From: Geosiphon pyriformis
Taxonomy: Eukaryota > Glomeromycota > Glomeromycetes > Archaeosporales > Geosiphonaceae
Direction: 5' to 3'
Length of the DNA: 64,000 bases
NCBI GenBank assembly: GCA_016748015.1
Contig: JAAOMT010000109.1
Location: 359,461 to 423,460 of the forward strand
Shown here piece after piece: positions 56,232 through 64,000 of this stretch. A program made the position numbers and the translations under genes. The notes beneath the pieces are model-generated. The model made no database searches. It was given only the letters and a program-made list of their open reading frames with translations, and was not told where the DNA came from. Each line of letters begins with the position of its first letter. Within the stretch, counting starts at the first letter, position 1.

Positions 56232-57905
56232 CTACTGAAGAGAAAAAAGAAATTTGATAAACCTTGACTCACTCAGAACAGCAGACATGGGCATTCCATC
56301 ACAGAACCGAAAAAAACTGGCCAAGAGGCCACCCAGAAATAAATTACAATCAAGAAAAATACAAACCATGCCTGCCAGAAAATTATTAGAAGCACTGACA
56401 TGAGTACAAACAGGAGAGACCAATGGATGAACAGGGTGCCAACACCAAACTTGTAGATTATGAGATTGGTAAAAAAACAATTGACCCAAAATTCCATTAA
56501 AGTTCACAAAGCCAACAAGTGAAGCAATCTTACTCTCAAACTGAATTTGTAAAAAAAATTTCAAACCATAAAAGGAAGAGTAGTGGATGGTATCACTAGG
56601 AAAGTTAAGTGACAGACCAGACCTAAGCTTCAAGCCTTTATGAATCAAGGCATCCCATTTGTTACACACACCAACAGAAACAAAGCTAAACTGCATTCTG
56701 TAGCTAACAATAGGGTGAAAGACTGCTAACACTAAATATAAAAACTGCTTATCCAACACAGCTTTTTTTAGAACCAGATTTGTAAAAAATTTGACATCTG
56801 AATGTGTCTTGGCCAAGCTAGACTTTAAAAGATCCTCAGTTGAAAGAAAAATACCCAAATACTGATGAAATTTCTCTTTTTTGGCAATAATGATAGGAGA
56901 GCCACTTATAAAAGGGGATGAGTTGCTAATTCTGCTATTAATGGGAATAGTCACTGTCTTTTTGTTATTAATAGAAATGTTATTGATCCAGAAAAAATCA
57001 CTAGCAACATTAAGAATGTGTTGAGTAGCATTCCAACTGCTACCAACCCAAATTGTATCATCAATAAAAGCACCAGCAGCAAAAAATAAGGAAAATCCAG
57101 CCCAAGATTCAGTATAACTACTTTTAGAGATAAAATGAAAATTGATCTTGTATCTACACACACTCTCTTGGCACTTAACTTCACACAACAGAGGATCATA
57201 AAATACACGTCATAGAAGGGGAGAAAAAACTTCACCTTGGTCCAAATTATCATGCACATGATAATCATCTGTCAAACCAAAATCTGTCATGACCCAGTTG
57301 GTATGACCCTTATGAATATTACCAAAAAATTGAATGAATTTGTTACACATTTTAATCCTAACCAAACTTTTCTTAAGATGATCCCAGCCAACAGAATCAT
57401 ACACCTTCCGCATGTTCTACAAAACCAGCCACAGCTTTCGGTCTTTCTCCAAAGCATCCTTAACAACCAACCCAATTGTAAAAATAGGAGACTGAGTTGT
57501 TGTACCCTTCAAAACTGAAAAATTATCTCCACGAAGAACATTAAAAGTATTGCAAGCTAAGCAAATTCTATCAGAGAGGATCTTGGAGAGAATTTTGTAA
57601 GCCATTTCAATTAAAGCAATAGGATGGGTATTTGTCAAAACACTCTTCCACTTATATGGTTTGGGAATCATCAAAACCCAGGCTTCTTTCCAAGGATTTG
57701 GAACAGATTTATCAGACAAACAACAGTTCAGAAGCACCAAGAGCATGTCCAAAATAAATTTGTCACAATGCTTCCAAAGTTCATTCGAGATACCCAAAAG
57801 ACCAGCAGCTTTGTCATCAGGCAGATTAGAAACCACCTCAAAAAATTCATCAAAATTAATTGAACACATTATGCCAGAAAAAGTCTCATCAAAAATGTGT
57901 TCTAA
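56232..57905 (-). pseudogene. LINE 3 ORF2, reverse transcriptase
   Basis: DDKAAGLLGISNELWKHCDK, NPWKEAWVLMIPKPYKWKSV, ALIEMAYKILSKILSDR, RKVYDSVGWDHLKKSL (motif A Asp), LDQGEVFSPLLxRVFYDPLL (motif B; Trp now TGA at about 57,209), GAFIDDTIWVGSSW (motif C, both Asp intact), then DKQFLYLVLAVFHPIVSYRM. Three stops. The only RT in the window with an unaltered catalytic DD. Confidence 0.9.
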
Positions 57906-57917
57906 GAGCTAATACTG

Positions 57918-59372
57918 TCAACACCAATCATCAGAAACATTAGGGACTGTTTGATGCCTCTGGGTCCAACTTCCCATAATTGAATCAACTTTAGACTCAA
58001 CCAAACTAAGCTCCAAAACCAGCTCATCATCAACAACCAAATGGTCAAGCACCACTTTGCAAAAAGAACGCTCCAACACACTTTTGATAGTATGGTCTTT
58101 ATCTGTTTCAAAGCTCTCCATCCTCTTGCCAATAGCAGATTTAATGTCCTCCTCTTTAGTTCTCAGAGATTCCACCAGTTTCAAAGCATGATAAGATTTC
58201 CTAGCTTCAGAGAGGACAGAGCAAATACAATCAAAAGATGTACCAGAGTCTACTAAATCCTGAACAATCGAAGCCTTAGCTTCATCCAAAGAATACCAAT
58301 GCTCCATAAAAGAAACAAAACTATCAACAACACCTTCACAAGAAGTCCTCACAATCTTTGAAACCAAAAGTTCCAATCTGTGAAATCTTGAAGACCCCTT
58401 GGTGAAGATATGATTATTGTTCTTAAACCATTTCTTCTTGAATATTTTATTAGTCGAAAATACCATAATTTTTCGAATAACATCCCACATTGTGTCCAAG
58501 TTCAAGAATCTTAAAGCTGCAGCAAATTCATTTGAGAACATTGCTGTGTTAGCCATCATGGCATTCTTGAAATCATTCCACTTATCAACACCAGTATTTT
58601 TGAAATTGAATTTCTACCAATCCTTATTCACATGCTTGTGAAGAGAATTCAACTGTTTGTCCAAAAGTCCACCCAAACCCACAGACATAAAAATAGTCTG
58701 ATAGTCAGTATCCAAAAATTCACCAACATCAGACACTTCGCGATTCACCACAGCATTGACCAAGTTCGAAGAAATAAACAAGAAATTGATAGTCCTAGCC
58801 ACACCCCAAAAGTTAGTCCATGTAGAATCTTTGACATAAGAACTTCCATCCAATGAATTGACCAAACCAAGATCCAGACATTTTTTAAAACTTGCACATT
58901 TTTGAGAGCCATCTTCATTGAAGTTGCCACCCAGAACCACAAAAAAAAATTCATTGATTGTTTTTGCTATCATAGAATTGATATCAAAAGCATGAGAGAA
59001 GTGAACAGTCAGAGATGCCTTAGTATAAAGCTCCAAAATAGACACAGAAAGTTTATTTTTAAATAACAGCTTGACCAAAAGAAGCTGACCAGGCACTTCA
59101 GAAATCTTATTAACATGACAAGCCAGAAAAAAGTCCATAATGATCACAACCCAAGCACTCAGAAATTCTTTATTCAACCCAGATGAAAAAACTCTGACTC
59201 CATCGAATCTATCTTTAATTCAAGGTCTATTACCAGACCTCAGCTTCATTTCAGTAATTATCAAAACCAAATTTCCAGAATCTTTATGCCAATAGATAAT
59301 GTTATTCTGCTTGGCAGGGACATTGACACTGCAAACATTACACATTGTAAATTTCCACACAAAATTACTCAT
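57918..59372 (-). pseudogene. LINE 3 ORF2, endonuclease and linker
   Basis: Starts at ATG (59,370-59,372 on plus), overlapping the ORF1 stop as ATGA. Endonuclease: KFTMCNVCSVNVP (Asn), ITEMKLR (Glu), VVLGGNFNEDG, TINFLFISSNLVNAV (an Asp expected at TID is Asn), LDTDYQTIFMSVGLGG (catalytic His now Tyr, CAT to TAT). Stops at 59,220 and 58,614. The helical linker 57,918-58,559 is open for 213 codons. Confidence 0.85.
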
Positions 59373-61320
59373 TGGAGAGGAAGAGAAGTTGATGATCCCA
59401 GACCAGAGCATAGACAATTCAATCTTTCCAAAACAAATTCAATTGACACCTCCAAAGTCACTATTTTAGATTTCAATCTACTCACCTTAGTGGTTAAAAC
59501 TCTAGAACTACTCGAACTAAGGTCAGTAACTGAGTCAACAACAACTGACAGAGGATAAAAAGAAGACACAGCTGTATCATCTATAGTCATATTCGAGTCC
59601 ACATTAGTGGCAACAGGAGTGGCAACAACCATAAGAGATGTATGGAGACCAGATGCCAAAGACACCAATTCCATGAAACTCAATTTTTTTAAAACATTCA
59701 AAACCTGATCTGCTAAAAGCTTCAAAGACCATTCCAAAGAAGCCAATTGCTCAACCAAACAGTAATTACCAAGAGAATTTGAAACTAACAGGACAGGTTT
59801 TACACCTGGAGACATACCAGTACCAGAAAAATCCGACAAAACCACATGAGAAAAAAAACCTGCAGCCACTTGGGCCCAAGTTTTCCCACCAAAAAAAACT
59901 GGGCAAACAATTGAAGCTCACTTTTTTTATATATGTTTGCCAAGCGAATTCGATCTTGAAGAGTTACCACCCACTTACCACAAGTACTAGAATTCCCACC
60001 AATTGAACACACATCAGAAACATGACCAAATTGTTCACATTTGGCACAACAAGTCAGAAAAAGACCAGCCCACCACAAACTCACACTCTTGAAAACTGGA
60101 ACGGAACCAATCACAACCAACTTGGATGTTTTATTAGTAAAACAAACTACAGCACATCTGTTACAGACATAAGAACTAGGATTGCAACCAATAAAACAAG
60201 TCTTCTCACTATATGATTCAAGCAAACCAGACAAATCATAAGCAGTGGTGCCAACAGGTAAAGTATATAACAAAGCACTATGTTGATCTCTAAACATCCA
60301 GGATTGTTTATTATTCACAGCCAATGCCACACAAATTGAATTCTTTTCCATAAGAACAGACCACTTGGAAACAACTAGACTAGCTACTTCAGGTAATTCA
60401 AACTCCACTAATACCTTCTGCCAAAGACCAATCAATTGCATCTTGATTGACACAATTTTACCAAATTTAGAGAAAACTGATCCTACAGCCAATTTGAGAA
60501 GATTGACCAGAATCTCCTTAACAATAATTTCCCAATCTGAATGGCAACTTACTTTTCTGACATTATTGTTTACCATGATTTTCTCATTAACAGCCAACTC
60601 CTTAGCCTTTCTCAAACTTGATTCAGATGTGAAAGATAATCTAATAATCCCTGAGAATTTTAAGAGAGTTGAAGCTTCCCCAAAACCACCTACATGATAA
60701 AAAATTTTTTTGACAAAAATTACTTTATCACTAATAGTTTTTCCAGGCACCGCAGAGAGCTCAATATCAAGTACAAATAACTTAGCCAAATTAAAATTAC
60801 GTTTTTCTGACACATGTGACCCCAACAGTGGCAACTGATTGGACTCATTGAATTTAAGAGAGAGAAGTTCTAAGACCAAATCATCATCACTCACGTCATT
60901 AAACAAAGGCACTTTGGGGAGTTGGCCCAACACATATGTACGTGTACAAGTCTTTCTTGGAGTTGTTTTGTTCATGTTTTCGTTGTCCGCCAAATTGTCT
61001 GACTCTGCATAACTTGTTTCCTCAGCAACTGTATTTTTCATATTTTTGACATCAGAGAGCCCACTAACACTACTTGCAATGCTGTCAATGTCACTTCTCC
61101 AGGATACCACAGGTTTGACACTGACAACACCAATATTTTCAAGACTCAAAGGGCTGGCAGAAAAGTCTATAACACCACCAGTTACTGGTACTTTTGGCTT
61201 CTTATAGGATGCACCACAGGAGTAGACAGTGTCTATATGTTTCTTTTTTGTATTCGAATGGGTCCCCAAACCAGTCAAACCAGCACCAGAACTACCAGTA
61301 GACGTGCTTGCAAGTTCCAT
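59369..61320 (-). pseudogene. LINE 3 ORF1 (Gag-like)
   Basis: ATG at 61,320. 506 codons open to 59,800. N-terminal Ser/Thr/Gly-rich region, LGQLPKVPLFNDVSDDDLVL, an RRM-like part (VNLLKLAVGSVFSKFGKIVS), then a zinc knuckle CAKCEQFGHVSDVC (CX2CX4HX4C, plus 60,007-60,048) with all ligands. An 8-T run (plus 59,891-59,898) carries a one-base frameshift; the true frame continues GKTWAQVAAGFFSHV to 59,369 with helical text LEWSLKLLADQVLNVLKKL. Confidence 0.9.
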
Positions 61321-61492
61321 AATGACAAAAATAGAAGTATCTGAAGAAATAACTGATGAAAGAAGGGGGGAAAGAAAAATAAAAAGAAAAAAACACTATA
61401 ACTTTTGACAAAAAATTTTTTTTTTTTTTTGCTCTCATCATGGGCTAAACTAATAAGATAAAATAAATATTTAAACTTAGAAAGAACTTTTT
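61321..61492 (-). other. LINE 3 5' untranslated region
   Basis: Between the ORF1 start and the putative junction with F's LTR. Holds a T14-type run (61,417-61,430 on plus) and GCTCTCATCATGGGC. Possibly an internal promoter region by position; no motif recognised. Confidence 0.4.
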
Positions 61493-61994
61493 TTACTTTT
61501 ATCTAAACTATAATTATTTTAATAAAATATATTAATTAATTAAATTTAAACTAATTAATTCATAAATTCAAACTTATCTTGTTAAAATTTTAATATTGTT
61601 TATATTAATATTATTAGCACTAATTAAATTGATTTAATAATATTAAAACAATAGCTTTTAATTATGATTATTAATAAAATACTAATTTCTATTTTATTTA
61701 TTTATTTATTTTTTATATATATTTTTTGTTTTACTAATTAATTAATTAAGAAATACTAAAATTACAATATTAAAAATTATTTAATAAAAAATATCAAAAA
61801 AAAATATAATATAATCATAAAACTAGAATTGCTTATTAAAAATATATAAATATTAGAATAAATTAGTTATTATACTAAAAAAACTATATATTAACTTTTT
61901 GTTTATATATAAAATACTCTTAAATTAGAACAATAATCAATCTAAATACTAAATTACAAAACTATTAATTTACTCAATAAATTTATCTGTAATA
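61493..61994 (+). repeat. Element F 3' LTR, right part
   Basis: Holds the conserved LTR block (AAACAATAGCTTTTAATTAT near 61,648-61,667, AATACTAA, T-rich run) and ends CTGTAATA at 61,994. With 54,332-54,548 it makes about 720 bases, within the range of the other LTRs. Confidence 0.7.
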
Positions 61995-64000
61995 ATATAA
62001 AGTTTTTTTCATTTATAATTTTACAGAAAATAATTTTTAATAAACAGTTTTTATATTTGGTTTTGGTTTTGCAATCTATTATTAATTACAAAATTCAGTT
62101 TAGCTTTATTAATAAAAATATGAAAAAAATAAAATTGATTAATCGAAAAAATTAAAGTTTAAAATTAATTTGTAAAAAAAATTTTTTAAATAAAACAATA
62201 TATTATCTATTATTATATAATTTAAAATATTTTATTTAAATTTAGATTAAAAAAAAGTTGGCTTCTGTTAAAAACTTTGCTAATATAAGTAGTATTTTTA
62301 ATAAATTGTTTAAATACAAATTATTAAATTTACAAATATTAAATTAAGTTTCTTAAAATTTACTTTAATTTGTAGTTAATTTAAGAATTAATTTTTTAAA
62401 CAATTTTTTAATTAATATTATAAGAATTTTTTAGATAATAAGTTGTTTTTATTTAATAATTTATTCAATGTTTTTTGTCTTAAAAAATGTTTTTATTATA
62501 AATATTTTAAATTATTTAGAATATTTTAGAATTGTAAAATTTTTTAAACAGTTTGATATTATGTTTACCAATTAGTTTTAAATAGTTACAATAACTCTTT
62601 TATTTAAAAAAAATTTTATTATTAAAAACAATTAAATTTCAGAAATTTTATTTTTTTTTGGACTATATATATTTTAAATTTTATTATAAATAATAATTCA
62701 GTTAAAAAAATTTCATATTTTTTTATTGTTTGTTTAAAATAAATATTTTAAATATAAATAATTTCAAAATTATTTATTTTGGTTTAAAAAAAAAAATTTT
62801 CCAAGATTTTTGTTTATATAAATAACTTAATTAGCTTTTTTAATACTATTAATAATATAGCAGCTTATTTTTTAAACATATATATAAATATAGACATAAA
62901 AATTTATGGTTTATTGTTTTTGACTTTGGCTAAATTATAAATTATTGTTTTGATTTTTAAATATATTTTAATATCTATTAAAATTATGGTTTTTTTAAAC
63001 AACTAGGCTTTTTTGAATGCTTGCTAAGCTAAATTAAAGTTAATTGTGCTTAATTTTTGTAATAATTATTAAATAAAATATTATTATATTGTTAATTTAA
63101 TTAAAAATAAAAATATTTTTATAAAATAGTTAATATTAAAAAAAATTCTTAATAATTAATAGTAAAATTGTTTTTGGTAATACTTATTATTTAATTAAAT
63201 TAATAAATAATATGATTAAATAAATTTAATAAAAAGTTAATTTAAGTTTTAAAATTATAAATTTTTTATTTATTAAGAATATTAATTAGTATTTTATTGT
63301 TTTAATTTGATATTCTAATTTACATATGGCTATTAATTATATTAACAAAACTATAACTAGATTATATATATATATAATAAAATTTTTATATAAAAAATTG
63401 TCTATTACTATATAAAAAAGTTGTATAACAAAAATATCTTAGTGTTTTATGTTTATATTATAATAAAATAAAATTTTTAAATTATAACTTTATTTACAAT
63501 TTAAATTTTTTGTTTATTAAAATTTGTTAAATAAGTTTTTTTTTTAAAAATATTTATTTATTATGCTTTAATTATTGGTTTTAAGTATTAATAATATTAA
63601 TTTGTATACAATTTTGAGTAAAAATTTTATGTTTAAATATTTGCTAACAGAAATTAAAACTTTTTAGAAATATTAAACTTATTGCTTTAAAATTAATTAA
63701 TTTTGTTTACAATTTAGTTTTTGATTATTAAGATTGAATTTAAATATTTAATTTAAAACTTCAAGCAAAAATAATAATAAAAAGTTTATTAAATTGTAAT
63801 AATTTAATATATCTTAAAGTTTTTTAATAAAATTGTTAAAAAATATTATATAATTGTTAAAATAGTAAAAAATTATATTGTAAATTTTGGTTCTAAAATT
63901 GTTTGTTTGTTTTTTATTAATATAAATAATAATATTTTTGTTAAAATAATTGTGTAATCTTATTTTAATTAGCCAAGTAATTGGTTATATATAAAAAATA
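61995..64000 (+). mobile_element. LINE 4: ghost LINE ORF2, extends past window
   Basis: Starts in frame right after F's LTR: KQFLYLVLVLQSIINYKIQF (cf. DKQFLYLVLAVFHPIVSYRM in LINE 3). RNase H at about 62,800-63,110: FVYINNLISFFNT, TLAKLxIIVLIFKYI, MVFLNNxAFLNACxAKLKL, all catalytic Asp changed to Asn. The tail (63,316-63,510): IYIWLLIILTKL, CLLLYKKVV, KYLSVLCLYYNKIKFLNYNF, with a Cys of CLYC now Tyr. Nearly every G and C is gone, and no usable frame remains. Its 5' part is not found on the left of F. Confidence 0.72.

Larger units (their letters stand above)
54549..61492 (-). mobile_element. LINE 3: near full-length non-LTR retrotransposon
   Basis: Minus-strand LINE with ORF1, ORF2, 3' UTR and an A-rich tail (plus-strand T-rich 54,540-54,570). 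It lies in F's 3' LTR. TTACTTTTAT occurs at both edges (54,539-54,548 and about 61,493-61,502) and is a possible target duplication, though weak evidence in AT-rich DNA. About a dozen stops or frameshifts; domain order is intact. The G/C content stands out against F. Confidence 0.88.
11425..61994 (+). mobile_element. Ty3-like element F, host of nested insertions
   Basis: F survives in pieces: Gag at 11,425-12,750; Cys-rich domain through ORF3 at 49,331-54,324; 3' LTR at 54,332-54,548 and 61,493-61,994. Element B and LINE 3 interrupt it. Its 5' LTR and Gag N-terminus are absent and the protease region is missing at the B junction, so the copy also suffered deletions. Protein order matches C, and the text is nearer copy A. 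The sequence right after its 3' LTR is in-frame LINE 4, so F was probably inserted in that LINE. Confidence 0.75.

Noticed and set aside
55623-60697. Several plus-strand frames inside LINE 3
   Set aside because: They lie opposite clear LINE 3 domains, have no conserved motifs and are short.

Overview
The window is wall-to-wall retrotransposon DNA from a very AT-rich eukaryotic genome. I found no host gene, tRNA, rRNA or CRISPR array. The LINE families (ORF1 with a CCHC knuckle; ORF2 as endonuclease, reverse transcriptase, RNase H and a Cys/His tail) and the Ty3-like families most resemble elements I associate with arbuscular mycorrhizal fungi (Glomeromycotina, Rhizophagus-like). That assignment rests on recognition only. 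Most reading frames are broken by stops at former Gln, Trp and Arg codons, so nearly every gene here is a fossil.

The layout is a set of nested insertions. On the left, a minus-strand Ty3-like element (copy A, bases 1 to about 4,210) runs off the edge. Next is an old plus-strand LINE (LINE 1, about 5,050-11,415). The rest is one stack. The oldest layer is a ghost LINE (LINE 4, 61,995-64,000). Ty3-like element F (about 11,425-61,994) sits against it. F is split by element B (about 12,751-49,330) and, in its 3' LTR, by the nearly full-length LINE 3 (about 54,549-61,492, minus). B is split by element C (19,351-29,285, in RNase H), element E (29,589-45,200, in integrase) and a 5'-truncated LINE 2 (46,559-48,099). 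E is split by element D (37,826 to about 43,735), a different Ty3 family. Decay follows the nesting: LINE 4 and F are worst, then B, then C, E and D, and LINE 2 and LINE 3 are best preserved.

B, C, E and, in decayed form, F share one organisation: LTR, primer site, Gag with zinc knuckle, aspartic protease, Cys-rich domain, acidic Asn-rich linker, dUTPase, reverse transcriptase, RNase H, integrase, a third ORF in the env position, polypurine tract, LTR. The dUTPase is best kept in C (24,053-24,517), with all five trimeric dUTPase motifs recognisable. The third ORF (C: 27,732-28,391) is collinear in B, C, E and F. It ends on the same Ala-Gln-Tyr-stop (Gln often a stop) directly before the polypurine tract and matches no family I know.

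The same catalytic acids are lost in copy after copy: RT YxDD to YxDN and integrase Glu to Lys in all five Ty3 copies that cover those sites. LTR-pair comparison shows that decay is almost entirely C-to-T / G-to-A transition. The copies are dead, but the architecture (dUTPase plus downstream ORF3) is the feature most worth following up.
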